Shown here one piece after another: positions 16,574-25,463 of a stretch of DNA of 36,880 nucleotides. Under the pieces are notes generated by a model that did no database searches, was not told the origin of the DNA, and was given only the letters and a program-made list of their open reading frames with translations. The stretch lies in NCBI RefSeq assembly GCF_000503055.1, contig NZ_AYVY01000010.1:1-36880 (forward strand), in the 5' to 3' direction. Numbering within the stretch: position 1 is the stretch's first letter; each line of letters opens with the position of its first letter. Origin of the DNA: Mesorhizobium sp. LSHC420B00. Lineage in GTDB: Bacteria; Pseudomonadota; Alphaproteobacteria; Rhizobiales; Rhizobiaceae. A program made the translations under genes and the position numbers.

Positions 16574-17713
16574 CTACCGTGTCAGCACGACGCCGGCGTC
16601 GGGTCGGAAGGAAACCCAGGCGCGGTCGTTCCAGGTCAGCGGATCCTCGGTGATGCGTGCCGCGTTCATGGTACTCGCCCGCACCACCTGACCGTCATCC
16701 AGCCTGACGTGATAGATGGTCATGTCACCGAGATAGGCGATGTCGTAGACCTCGCCCTCGATGGCGTTGACGGCACCAGCCGGTTTCGTGGAGGAAACCT
16801 TGATCTTCTCCGGCCTGATAGCAAAGGTAACGGACGTTCCGGCGGCGGCACGGCCGGCATTTTCGGTGCGGATGGTGATGCCGTTGCCGGCGTCGATGCT
16901 TGCGCTGCCGGCCTCGCCAGCCGCGATCTTGCCGTCGAACATATTCACATTGCCGACGAAGCCGGCGACGAAGCGGGAACCCGGCGCCTCGTAGACCTCG
17001 GCCGGCGTCGCCACCTGCATCACCTCGCCCTTGTCGATGATGGCGATGCGGTCGGCCATCGTCATCGCCTCTTCCTGGTCATGGGTGACGACGACGAAGG
17101 TGAGGCCAAGGTTCTGCTGCAGGTCCATCAGCTCGAACTGCGTTTCCTCGCGCAGCTTCTTGTCCAGCGCGCCAAGCGGCTCATCGAGCAGCAGGACTTT
17201 CGGCCGCTTGGCCACCGAGCGGGCCAGTGCGACACGCTGGCGCTGGCCGCCCGACAATTGGTGCGGCTTGCGTTTGGCGAACTGCTCGAGCTTGACCAGC
17301 TTCAGCATGTCGGCGACGCGCTTGTCGATATCGGCCTTGGCCATGCCTTCCTGCTTGAGGCCGAACGCGATGTTGTTCTCGACCGTCATGTGCGGAAACA
17401 AGGCGTAGGACTGGAACATCATGTTGACCGGCCGCCGATATGGCGGGATGCCGCGCAGATCCTGGCCATCGAGCAGGATACGGCCGGCGGTCGGTTCCTC
17501 AAAGCCGGCAAGCATCCTGAGCAGCGTCGATTTCCCGCAGCCCGAGGCCCCGAGCAGGGCAAAGAATTCGCGTTCGAAGATGGTCAGCGACAGATTGTTG
17601 ACGGCAGTGAAGTCGCCGAACTTCTTGGTGACGTTGTCGAACTGGATGTATGGCTTGGCATTCGGATCGTTCCATGGCGCGAAATCCCTGCGGATGCTGC
17701 CAAGCGATTTCAT
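16574..17713 (-). CDS. potG: Polyamine ABC transporter ATP-binding protein PotG
   Basis: 379 residues from ATG 17713 (MKSLGSIRRDFAPW), preceded by GGAGTGGGA; upstream in-frame codons are unlikely. Walker A GASGCGKST is at about 55-63, Q-loop in MMFQSYALFPHMTVE, signature LSGGQRQR at 153-160, Walker B VLLLDE at 173-178 and H-loop His211. A C-terminal TOBE-like regulatory domain starts at about 290 (FAIRPEKIKVS). The N-terminal extension FAPWNDPNAKPYIQF matches PotG rather than PotA. It energises import through PotH and PotI. Confidence 0.94.
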   Translation of the reverse strand: MKSLGSIRRDFAPWNDPNAKPYIQFDNVTKKFGDFTAVNNLSLTIFEREFFALLGASGCGKSTLLRMLAGFEEPTAGRILLDGQDLRGIPPYRRPVNMMFQSYALFPHMTVENNIAFGLKQEGMAKADIDKRVADMLKLVKLEQFAKRKPHQLSGGQRQRVALARSVAKRPKVLLLDEPLGALDKKLREETQFELMDLQQNLGLTFVVVTHDQEEAMTMADRIAIIDKGEVMQVATPAEVYEAPGSRFVAGFVGNVNMFDGKIAAGEAGSASIDAGNGITIRTENAGRAAAGTSVTFAIRPEKIKVSSTKPAGAVNAIEGEVYDIAYLGDMTIYHVRLDDGQVVRASTMNAARITEDPLTWNDRAWVSFRPDAGVVLTR

Positions 17714-17785
17714 GTCCCACTCCGTGCCTGATTCTGCCCCTGAAAAACGACCCCGGCAGTCAGCCACCGGGGTCGCGTCAGATCA

Positions 17786-18886
17786 CTATTGTCCCGTGAT
17801 GACCTTGGTCCACGATCTGGTGACGAGACGTTGCGTCTTGGGGTCATATGGACCGACAGTGAACAGCTTGGCCAGCGTCGAGTCATCCGGATAAATGCCC
17901 GGGTCATCAAGGATCTCCTTGCTGACGAGCGGCTGAGAGGCCTTGTTGCCATTGGCGTAGAAGACAAAGTTGGTGGATTTGGCAATAACTTCTGGTCTCA
18001 TCATGTAGTTCAGAAATTCGTGTGCCTCGGCGACATGCGGTGCATCGGCCGGGATCGCCATTTCGTCGAACCACATTTCCGCACCTTCCTTTGGAATCGT
18101 GTAGGCGATGTCGACCCCCTTTTTCGCTTCCGCCGCACGGTCGCGGGCCTGGAAGAGATCCCCCGAAAATCCGACAGCCACGCAGATGTCGCCATTGGCG
18201 AGCGCGTTGATGTATTCCGACGAATGGAATTTGCGGATAGAAGGCCGGATGCTCAGCATGAGTTCTGTGGCCTTGGCAAGGTCGTCAGGAGAGGTCGAGT
18301 CAGGCTTGAGGCCAAGATAGTTCAGCACAGTCGGAAAAATGTCTGTAGGCGAATCCAGGAAGTACACGCCACAATTGGCGAGCTTGGCGATATTCTCCGG
18401 CTTCAGGACCGCATCCCAGCTGTCGATCTTGTCGACGCCGAGGGCTTCCTTCACTTTCTCGGTGTTGTAGCCAATGCCTGTGGTCCCCCACATGTAGTTG
18501 ACCGAGTATTCGTTGCCGGGGTCGAACTTCGCAACCCGCTCCATCACCACGTTCCACATATTGGAAAGGTTGGGCAGCTTCGACTTGTCCAGCTTCTGAT
18601 ATACCCCGGCCTGGATTTGACGGGCCAGGAACGGGCTTGCCGTCGGCACCACGACATCGTAGCCGCTACCACCGGCAAGCAGCTTGGTTTCGAGAATTTC
18701 GTTGGAATCATAGGTGTCGTAGACGACCTTGATGCCGGTTTCCTTGGTGAAGTCGTCGATGATCGAACTGTCGATATAGTCCGACCAGTTGAAGACATTG
18801 ACGACACGGTCCTCGGCATGCGCGCCCAAGGTAAAAACTGCCAGAAACGCCGAAGTCGCCGAAAGCCAGAGCGCTTTGCGGGTCAT
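17786..18886 (-). CDS. potF: Periplasmic polyamine-binding protein PotF
   Basis: 366 residues. Signal peptide MTRKALWLSATSAFLAVF... is cleaved at about AHA-ED (residue 24). The mature chain begins VVNVFNWSDYID and retains PotF landmarks: KETGIKVVYDTYDSNE, MWGTTGIGYN, DSWDAVLKPEN, GDICVAVGFSGD, YTIPKEGAEMWFDEM and the C-terminal RSWTKVITG. AAGGAG sits 8 bases before ATG 18886. Compared from memory with E. coli PotF, the pocket differs: GFSGDLFQ replaces GWAGDVWQ, and MWFDEM replaces AFFDVF. Preference for putrescine versus spermidine is therefore open. It is the first gene of potFGHI. Confidence 0.93.
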   Translation of the reverse strand: MTRKALWLSATSAFLAVFTLGAHAEDRVVNVFNWSDYIDSSIIDDFTKETGIKVVYDTYDSNEILETKLLAGGSGYDVVVPTASPFLARQIQAGVYQKLDKSKLPNLSNMWNVVMERVAKFDPGNEYSVNYMWGTTGIGYNTEKVKEALGVDKIDSWDAVLKPENIAKLANCGVYFLDSPTDIFPTVLNYLGLKPDSTSPDDLAKATELMLSIRPSIRKFHSSEYINALANGDICVAVGFSGDLFQARDRAAEAKKGVDIAYTIPKEGAEMWFDEMAIPADAPHVAEAHEFLNYMMRPEVIAKSTNFVFYANGNKASQPLVSKEILDDPGIYPDDSTLAKLFTVGPYDPKTQRLVTRSWTKVITGQ

Positions 18887-19238
18887 GCTATTCTCCTTTG
18901 ATGAGTGTTCCGTCGCCAGCTCGTCGCGGCGTGCGCCCGGCTGGGCATTTGCTTCAGGGTATTGAGCTTGCAGGCAGGCGACAAGCGCGAATTGCCGGCG
19001 CCATTATGGTTCGGCGACGAGGCGACAGTGAAGACTTGGCGTGGCGCTGGTGGTGTTGCGGCGCCGTCAGAAGCTTTCGCTACGGCGCGCGCAGGGAGAC
19101 GACGATGTTGTCCGGCCTCGATGCAGCCGGCATGGAGACTTGGCAAGATACGCCTGTCTTGTTGTTGCCGTGATCGCAGCCTGCCCGCGCGGCTGCGACA
19201 TTGTCAATGGTCCATCTCGCTTTGGCGCGCGCGCTGCA
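18887..19238. other. Upstream region of potFGHI, no gene seen
   Basis: 352 bases between potF and the DMT permease stop, both genes on the minus strand. Only short frames without coding bias are present. It should carry the potF promoter. A TTGACA (minus strand, 19207-19202) is present but has no convincing -10 partner. No repeat or RNA structure was recognised. Confidence 0.4.
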
Positions 19239-20186
19239 TCAATTAGGCGAAGGCACACCGGTGACGCCCGCCCGCTGCGGCCGCGTCTGGCGCTTGAATT
19301 CGAGCCCGATATGGACGAGGAGCGCCGTGATGACGACCGCACCGCCGACGATGGTGCGCGCCGACGGCACCTCGGAATGAATGAGCCAAACCCAGATCGG
19401 GCCTAGGATCGGCTCGAACGTGCCGAGTAGCGCCGCCACGGCGGCCGGAACAAGCCGGGCGCCGGTGGCGAAGAAGGCGAGGCCGAGCCCCAGATTGACC
19501 ACGCCGAAGGCAAAAAGGAAGCCCATGTCGTGGCTGGAAACGCCCAGTGCCGACGCCTGCGATGCCGCAAAGGCGGCCGCCAGCATCGTGCCGAGGCAGG
19601 TCGCCGGGGTCATACGCACATGGGCAAAGCGGCGCGTGATGACGGTGGCGATCGAGAACATGACGGCAATGAGCAGCGCCAGCCCGTCGCCGATCGGCGA
19701 TACGGCGCCATCGAGCGATTCCGAGACCATGATGGCGACGCCAGCAATGACGGCGGCGATCGCCAGCCAGGTCGCCACGGCCACCCGCTCGCGAAACAGC
19801 GCCCAGGCAAACAACGCCGCCAGAAGCGGCACACCGGCCTGCATCAACAGGATGTTGGCGACGGTGGTATAGGCAAGCGCCACGACGAAAGAGGTCGACG
19901 CCGTGGCGAAACAAAACGCCACCGCAAGGCCGGCCAGGCCCATGCCGCGAAACAGCTTCAGCGTGCCACGCCAGCCGTCGCGCCAGACCATGAAGCAGAG
20001 CAGGAAGGCGGCGGCCCAGACCGAGCGCCAGAACACCACCGTCCAGCTGTCGCCGGCATCGATGAAACGGGCAATGGTACCGCCGAGGCTCCACATCAGC
20101 GCCGACAGGAACACCAGCAGGAAACCGATACGCTCCTCATTTCGCGGAGGCGAAACAGCGATCTGCGGTGATGATATGTCGGTCAT
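19239..20186 (-). CDS. EamA/DMT-superfamily permease
   Basis: 315 residues from ATG 20186 (MTDISSPQIAV); a GTG at 20225 would add 13 residues and also lacks a clear SD. Ten hydrophobic segments are arranged as two EamA repeats, the first opening GFLLVFLSALMWSLGGTIARF and the second around GDGLALLIAVMFSIATVITRR. The end LGTFEPILGPIWVWLIHSEVP is the classic second-repeat motif. Such permeases export or exchange amino acids, nucleosides or other metabolites across the inner membrane. The substrate is unknown and the neighbours give no clue. Confidence 0.9.
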   Translation of the reverse strand: MTDISSPQIAVSPPRNEERIGFLLVFLSALMWSLGGTIARFIDAGDSWTVVFWRSVWAAAFLLCFMVWRDGWRGTLKLFRGMGLAGLAVAFCFATASTSFVVALAYTTVANILLMQAGVPLLAALFAWALFRERVAVATWLAIAAVIAGVAIMVSESLDGAVSPIGDGLALLIAVMFSIATVITRRFAHVRMTPATCLGTMLAAAFAASQASALGVSSHDMGFLFAFGVVNLGLGLAFFATGARLVPAAVAALLGTFEPILGPIWVWLIHSEVPSARTIVGGAVVITALLVHIGLEFKRQTRPQRAGVTGVPSPN

Positions 20187-20387
20187 GAGTCGGACTGTCG
20201 GCGATTTCGAGGCGGCACGATGCACAGCGGACGACAGAAACGTGCCTTAATCGCGTAACGCAAAGACGGGGATGGGGAGTGATCCAGCATCGTGTTCCAT
20301 TTGGCGCACCGACAGGTGCACAGAGATGCCCGATCATCGACAGACGCCCCATGCTCGACGTACGGTGCAAATGTATAGGGCGCCCCC

Positions 20388-21179
20388 ATGGATGAGCCAT
20401 TCTACAAAACGGCGGCGATTGGCTATGACGAGTTGTTCGCCCGTGCGACGAACTCGTTTATCCCGTCCTTGCTGAAGGCAGCACGGATTGCGCCTGGCCA
20501 TCGCGTGCTCGACGTCGCAACGGGCACCGGAGCGGCAGCGCAAGCCGCTGCCATCATTGTAGGCCCTTCCGGCGCCGTGATTGGCGGCGACATCTCGCCG
20601 GCCATGCTCGAATCCGCCAAACGCAATTTGAAAGACCAGCCAATCACCCTCGCTACGTTCGACGCTCACGCGCTTCCTTATGAGGACCGTCGGTTCGACG
20701 CAGTGACCTGTTAGCTTGGGCTCATGTTCTTCTCGGACCAGCTTGGAGCGCTTTCGGAATTTCGCCGGGTTCTGCGCCCCAACGGCTGGACTGCAGTTAG
20801 CGTGACGACGACGCCAGAGCGTTCTTTGTTCGCCAGAATAGGTGCGGTAATCGCCCGCTATGCCCCTGAGAAAGCTGAAAAGCTAAATCGCTTCTTTTCC
20901 ATCCCTGACGCGACGTGCTTGCACAGCTTGCTCCATCGCGCCGGGTTTCGAAAGATTGACGTCCAGCTCGAAACGTGGCCCATCAAGTTCTCGTCCTTCG
21001 ACGACTATTTCAGCGGCATCGCCAAGGGCGCAACATTGAGCGGTCAGGAGTATGTCCAGCTTCCTCCGGATATGAAGCACATCGTGCGCGAGGAGGTCTG
21101 GCGCGGGCTAGCTTCGCCGAGCCCTGGAGAGCCGCTGACGATTGAAATGGACGTTCTGATAGGCAGCGGTAGCCGATAG
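20388..21179 (+). pseudogene. Class I SAM-dependent methyltransferase interrupted by an in-frame TAG
   Basis: One continuous frame encodes 263 positions, with TAG at codon 109 (20712-20714). Before it are the SAM motif VLDVATGTG (39-47), IGGDISPAMLESAKRN and LPYEDRRFDAVTC; after it come LGLMFFSDQLGALSEFRRVLRPNGW and the rest of a UbiE-like fold. UbiE/COQ5-like enzymes usually read FDxVxCQxGLMFFxD here, so the stop stands exactly where Gln is expected (CAG to TAG). The downstream part has no good start site; ATG 20724 lacks an SD. Either the gene is a recent pseudogene, amber is read through, or there is a base-call error. Base composition is lower in GC than the neighbours, hinting at acquisition. 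Confidence 0.82.
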
Positions 21180-21222
21180 AAGAATGCGCCCGCGGCACGA
21201 TCCCCGGCAACTCTGTTTGCCG

Positions 21223-22674
21223 TCACTGAAAATCGAACGCCGACAGTCCCGTCACCATTTCGTCGAGGCCGAGCGGGCGTGTCACCGGTGGCTCGGCGCG
21301 GGCGAGGCAGCCGATGCGTTCACACAGCCGGCAGGCAGCGCCGACCGGCGTAGCCGACACAGCGGCGTTCTGTCCGGCCTTGCCGATGGCGGCCGGCCCC
21401 GGCAACGCTGCTCCATAGACGATCTCATCGCGAAAACCGATGTCGCAGCCGAGCAGCAGCGCTGTGCGGCGCGGTCGCTCGGCAAACGAGCCCTGCGGGC
21501 CTTCGAGCGTGCGGGCGATGCAGAGGAACGCCGCACCATCTGGCATTTCCACGGCCTCGACCAGGATCTGGCCGGGTTGGCCGAAGGTGGTATGGACCGG
21601 CAGCTTCGGACAGCCGCCGCCGAAGCGGCTTTGCGGAAAGCCGTGGCTGCCCGCCTTGCGGAAGCGATTGCCGGCACTGTCGACCTCGAGCATGAAGAAT
21701 GGCACGCCCGACGCACCCGGCCGCTGCAGCGTGGTCAGCCGGTTCGCCGCTTGCTCGAAGGAAACGCCGAAGCGCGACCGCAACATGTCGATGTCATAGC
21801 GGGCGCGGACCGCAGCGGCGTGAAAAGGCTGATAGGGCATCATCAGCGCGTGCGCGGCATAGCGGCCGAGCTCGAAACGGGCGAGCCGGCGGGCTTCGTC
21901 CGTGGCCAGCTTCAGCGCCTGGATCTCGACAGCGACAGCAACGCTCATGCGGATCAGGCAGGCCTCCATAGCCACCTCGCGCAGCTGATCGAATGGCGAC
22001 AGGCGCTCGGACAGGAACAGGCGCTGCGAGTGACGGTCATAGCGACGGCGCCAGTTGGGCATGGTGGCGACCGGCAGTACTTTGACGACGACGCCGAATT
22101 CACGCCGCAGCCAAGCCTTCAACGCACTGAACAGATCGTCGCCGGGATCGAGCACCGACGTGAATGCCTCGGCTTCCTCTTCGAGCGCGGTAAAATGGTT
22201 CGGCCGGCGTTCGAAAATCTCATGCACCTCGTCGATCGGCAGCCGGGCGCCGGAGAGTGCGGTGGCTTTGCCCTCACGCGCGAGCAGCTCGTTGAGATCG
22301 GATAGCCGCGCGGCCTGCTCGCGATAGGCGCGAAACAGCTTTATCACAGCGGCGGAAGCGTTGGGCGCCGCCTCGGCAAGCTCGATGAGTTCCTGGTCGC
22401 CTGGCAGTTCGCCGGCCAGCAACGGATCTGAAAACACTTCCTTCAAATCGGCGACCGAACCCCTCGCCTCGCCCTGCAATTCATGTGGGTCGACCTTGTA
22501 GACGGACGCCAGTCTCAGGATCAGTTGCACCGTCAACGGCCGTTGGTTGCGCTCGATGAGATTGAGATAGGACGGCGAGATGCCGAGCCCTTCGGCCATC
22601 GCCGTCTGGGTCAGGCCCTTGGCGTTGCGGATGCGACGAATGCGCGGCCCGGCAAAGATTTTATGGTCGGCCAA
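21223..22674 (-). CDS. ScfR/RamB-type XRE regulator, divergent from isocitrate lyase
   Basis: 483 residues. The start is TTG 22674, supported by AAGGA seven bases upstream; no in-frame ATG fits before the DNA-binding domain. XRE helix-turn-helix at about 8-63 (GLTQTAMAEGLGISPSYLNLIERNQRPL). Then an M78/IrrE-like region (about 185-310) in which the metalloprotease HExxH is not conserved (REVAMEACLIRMS), and a C-terminal short-chain-fatty-acid-regulator domain with the Cys cluster CRLCERIGCLARAEPP. Proteins of this type (RamB in actinobacteria, ScfR in others) control glyoxylate-shunt and propionate genes in response to C2/C3 acyl-CoA status. Its divergence from aceA supports that role here. 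Confidence 0.88.
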   Translation of the reverse strand: MADHKIFAGPRIRRIRNAKGLTQTAMAEGLGISPSYLNLIERNQRPLTVQLILRLASVYKVDPHELQGEARGSVADLKEVFSDPLLAGELPGDQELIELAEAAPNASAAVIKLFRAYREQAARLSDLNELLAREGKATALSGARLPIDEVHEIFERRPNHFTALEEEAEAFTSVLDPGDDLFSALKAWLRREFGVVVKVLPVATMPNWRRRYDRHSQRLFLSERLSPFDQLREVAMEACLIRMSVAVAVEIQALKLATDEARRLARFELGRYAAHALMMPYQPFHAAAVRARYDIDMLRSRFGVSFEQAANRLTTLQRPGASGVPFFMLEVDSAGNRFRKAGSHGFPQSRFGGGCPKLPVHTTFGQPGQILVEAVEMPDGAAFLCIARTLEGPQGSFAERPRRTALLLGCDIGFRDEIVYGAALPGPAAIGKAGQNAAVSATPVGAACRLCERIGCLARAEPPVTRPLGLDEMVTGLSAFDFQ

Positions 22675-22685
22675 TCGACTGTCCT

Positions 22686-22744
22686 TGACAAGAATTTACA
22701 TCCGCTGATGGCGTGGCGGCGTTTACAATCATGACAAATTTACA
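22686..22744. promoter_or_regulatory. Repeated TGACAA-TTTACA elements, candidate operator of the regulator and aceA
   Basis: TGACAAGAATTTACA (22686-22700) and TGACAAATTTACA (22732-22744) are near-identical direct repeats, and a third TTTACA is at 22722-22727. The first sits immediately upstream of the SD of the divergent regulator, consistent with autorepression; all lie 169-227 bases upstream of aceA. Recognition by the XRE regulator is inferred from position only. Confidence 0.42.
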
Positions 22745-22912
22745 GCTCTCATCAGTCAAACACAACACAGGTTTTCTCTTATTTTATGGCCAATTTCGGA
22801 GTTTGTCTCGCTTGCCTAGTGCCGACATGTAAATGATGTCACGCACACGGCGCACATATTCCTTCTGTACGGCGTTTCCGAAACCGGCATTAAAGCCAGC
22901 CTGGAGTGACCA

Positions 22913-24202
22913 ATGACCGATTTTTACAACCTTGTCCCGTCGGCGCCCCAAGGGCGCTTCGATGGCATCGAACGGCCGTATTCGCCAGAGGACGTGAGAC
23001 GGCTGCGCGGCTCGGTGCAGATTCGGCAGAGCCTCGCCGAAATGGGGGCAAACCGGCTGTGGCAGCTCATCCATGAAGAGGATTTCGTCAACGCGCTCGG
23101 TGCCATGTCGGGCAACCAGGCAATGCAGCAGGTGCGGGCCGGGCTGAAAGCGATCTATCTGTCGGGATGGCAGGTCGCCGCCGATGCCAACACCGCTTCC
23201 GCCATGTACCCGGACCAGTCGCTTTATCCCGCAAATGCGGCGCCCGAACTGGTCAAGCGCATAAACCGCACCTTGCAGCGCGCCGACCAGATCGAGACTT
23301 CCGAAGGCAAGGGGCTGTCGGTCGACACCTGGTTCGCGCCGATCGTCGCCGATGCCGAAGCCGGCTTCGGCGGGCCGCTCAACGCCTTCGAGATCATGAA
23401 GGCATTCATCGAGGCGGGTGCGGCCGGCGTCCATTACGAGGACCAGCTGGCTTCGGAGAAGAAATGCGGCCACCTCGGCGGCAAGGTGCTGATCCCGACC
23501 GCTGCACACATCCGCAACCTCAACGCTGCGCGGCTTGCCGCCGACGTCATGGGCACGCCGACGCTGGTCGTGGCCCGCACCGATGCGGAAGCGGCACAGC
23601 TCTTGACCTCCGACATCGATGAGCGCGACCAGCCCTTCGTCGATTATGGCGCCGGCCGCACCGCGGAGGGCTTCTATCGTGTCAGCAATGGCATCGAGCC
23701 CTGCATCGCCCGCGCCGTCGCCTACGCGCCCTATGCGGACCTGATCTGGTGCGAGACTTCCAAGCCCGATCTGGCGCAGGCCAGGACGTTTGCCGAGGGT
23801 GTGCGCAAGCACCATCCCGGCAAGCTGCTTGCCTATAATTGCTCGCCGTCTTTCAACTGGAAGAAGAATCTCGACGACGCGACGATTGCGAAGTTCCAGA
23901 AGGAACTCGGCGCCATGGGTTACAAGTTCCAGTTCATTACGCTGGCCGGTTTCCACCAGCTCAACTTCGGCATGTTCGAGCTCGCCCGCGGCTACAAGGA
24001 GCGGCAGATGGCTGCCTATTCGGAACTGCAGCAGGCGGAATTCGCCGCGGAAGCCAATGGCTACACTGCCACCAAGCACCAACGCGAGGTCGGCACCGGC
24101 TATTTCGACGCCGTCTCGATGGCGATCACCGGTGGCCAGTCTTCGACCACGGCCATGCATGGATCGACCGAGCACGCCCAATTCAGGCCGGCAGCGGAAT
24201 AG
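22913..24202 (+). CDS. aceA: Isocitrate lyase
   Basis: 429 residues, the usual alphaproteobacterial length. The active-site signature KKCGHLGG has the catalytic Cys at 185. Other landmarks are [27 protein letters not shown] (Mg-binding Asp/Glu), ARTDAEAA and [20 protein letters not shown] precedes ATG 22913. It splits isocitrate into glyoxylate and succinate, allowing growth on acetate, fatty acids and PHB-derived acetyl-CoA. It is divergent from its likely regulator. A small gene follows after 61 bases and may be co-transcribed. Confidence 0.97.
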   Translation: MTDFYNLVPSAPQGRFDGIERPYSPEDVRRLRGSVQIRQSLAEMGANRLWQLIHEEDFVNALGAMSGNQAMQQVRAGLKAIYLSGWQVAADANTASAMYPDQSLYPANAAPELVKRINRTLQRADQIETSEGKGLSVDTWFAPIVADAEAGFGGPLNAFEIMKAFIEAGAAGVHYEDQLASEKKCGHLGGKVLIPTAAHIRNLNAARLAADVMGTPTLVVARTDAEAAQLLTSDIDERDQPFVDYGAGRTAEGFYRVSNGIEPCIARAVAYAPYADLIWCETSKPDLAQARTFAEGVRKHHPGKLLAYNCSPSFNWKKNLDDATIAKFQKELGAMGYKFQFITLAGFHQLNFGMFELARGYKERQMAAYSELQQAEFAAEANGYTATKHQREVGTGYFDAVSMAITGGQSSTTAMHGSTEHAQFRPAAE

Positions 24203-24263
24203 CGGAATAGCAGACAAACAGAGGGAACGCCCAAACGGGCATGACAACACAAGGAGAAGACCA

Positions 24264-24506
24264 ATGGCATCGATAAGCCGCGTCAAGGAACGGGCCGAAG
24301 AGCAAGCCACCAGCATGAATGTCGACCAGCAGGCGACCATTCGCATGTTGGCGAACGATCTGCACAGGCTCAATCAGTCGGTGATGAAGGCGGTCGAGGC
24401 CGGCGTCTCGGTCGAACTGGTGCGCTCGGCACGTCACCATGGCGGCGATGGCAACTGGGGCGATCTGCTGATCCCGGTCATCGTCACACAGCGGAGCCAC
24501 GACTAA
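24264..24506 (+). CDS. Small protein downstream of aceA, function unknown
   Basis: 80 residues from ATG 24264, preceded by AAGGAGAAGACCA, a strong SD at normal spacing. The longer open frame that contains it is an out-of-frame reading of aceA. The sequence is hydrophilic: MASISRVKERAEEQATSMN, then a helical stretch (ATIRMLANDLHRLNQSVMKA) and VRSARHHGGDGNWGDLLIPV near the end. No signal peptide, membrane segment or known domain was recognised. Close spacing to aceA suggests a role linked to the glyoxylate shunt or simple co-expression. Confidence 0.75.
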   Translation: MASISRVKERAEEQATSMNVDQQATIRMLANDLHRLNQSVMKAVEAGVSVELVRSARHHGGDGNWGDLLIPVIVTQRSHD

Positions 24507-24570
24507 TGAATTCTACCGCACCGCGCCTTTTTGAACGCATGCTATCGCACCTCGCAGGCTGCGGCTCTGC

Positions 24571-25032
24571 CTAGTCCGGCAGAGCTGCTAATGCAACGAT
24601 TTCAATGACAAGATCAGACTGAGCAAGCGCTGCAACTCCAATAACTTCCGAGGGCGGCGGGTTGTTGTAGCTGCAGTGCTTCGGGCAGTGCACCGCAAAG
24701 AATTCGTCCAAGACGTCCAAGCGGAAATTGGGGGAGCTCAGAACGCCGCCATCGGGAAATGGCCCCTTAACAAAGAAGGTCAGCCGGATGAGATGCTCGA
24801 GCGCGCTGCCAAGCTCCTCCAGATCTGATTTGATGTTGGTGAGAACTGCGCGCCACTGTGCTGCCGCGTCGCCAATGGCGCCGCCGCCGCTTTTGCCGAT
24901 CGGATCGTAGTCCTCGGCCGTCGCGGTATTTCCGGAAAGGTAGACAAACCCCTTTGCGCCGGTAACGACCGTACCCTTTCCCCATGGCATCAACCGGCCG
25001 TTTTTAAATTTCTTATGAGTCACGAGTTCCAT
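24571..25032 (-). CDS. Rid-family (YjgF/UK114-like) protein lacking the catalytic Arg
   Basis: 153 residues from ATG 25032, which has GGAG 6 bases upstream; the ATG at 25038 directly abuts the SD and is unlikely. The Rid fold is recognisable from TVVTGAKGFVYLSGNTAT, DAAAQWRAVLTNIKSDLEELG, HLIRLTFFVKG and the C-terminal VIGVAALAQSDLVIEIVALA. In RidA deaminases the segment before this carries an essential Arg (P-x-R); here it reads PPPSEV. It is therefore unlikely to hydrolyse 2-aminoacrylate and probably belongs to one of the Rid subgroups of unclear activity. There is no obvious operon partner. Confidence 0.82.
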   Translation of the reverse strand: MELVTHKKFKNGRLMPWGKGTVVTGAKGFVYLSGNTATAEDYDPIGKSGGGAIGDAAAQWRAVLTNIKSDLEELGSALEHLIRLTFFVKGPFPDGGVLSSPNFRLDVLDEFFAVHCPKHCSYNNPPPSEVIGVAALAQSDLVIEIVALAALPD

Positions 25033-25463
25033 TGTCATCTCCCGTCGCTCAAAGAGACGTGCTTAGCCAACGAGGAAGGATAGTCCAGCGAGGCGATGCG
25101 ACAAGCTCGCGACAGACTTGCCTCGCCTTCATCCAACCTGCTTCAATCCGGCTACGGCTGCGAGTTGATGCGTTCGCGCTGCACAGCCAAACTTCGCTGA
25201 AGCCTGCCCAGTTGTAATGGCGACTTCTCCTTTCGAGCGGCGGCAAAGAAAAGCACTTAATTTTAATTTTAATGTTTCTTGCGATATTCTCCTGATATGC
25301 CATTTCAGCTTGACATGAGCAGCGATCTCACGCCAATTACCTCTCAAGTTTCAACCCTGCATTGAAACACTGAACAACGGCCTGCCCCGCCATGTGCCCA
25401 GCGAATCGCGAAATCGAGACTGCAAAGCAGGCGGCGTTCGTTAGCCGGGGCGTGGAGACGCGG
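25033..25463. other. Intergenic region with no recognisable gene
   Basis: About 430 bases between the Rid-like gene (-) and the receiver-like gene (+). It includes an AT-rich block (25255-25290, TTAATTTTAATTTTAATG) that could serve as a promoter region in either direction. No stable hairpin with a T-run, repeat or coding frame of suitable composition was found. Confidence 0.45.

Noticed and set aside
16022..17731. 569-residue plus-strand open frame
   Set aside because: Antisense shadow of potH and potG, caused by high GC3; rich in His/Gly/Asp/Arg without any domain.
20709..20716. Recoded amber (pyrrolysine) or other programmed stop readthrough in the methyltransferase
   Set aside because: No pyl genes are visible and the family does not use pyrrolysine; a CAG-to-TAG substitution explains the site. 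Readthrough remains only a minor possibility.
24189..24210. Tandem GCGGAATA at the aceA stop
   Set aside because: Only two copies; likely chance or a minor duplication without consequence.
22784..24373. 529-residue minus-strand open frame opposite aceA
   Set aside because: Antisense shadow of isocitrate lyase with low-complexity composition; aceA has full family signatures.
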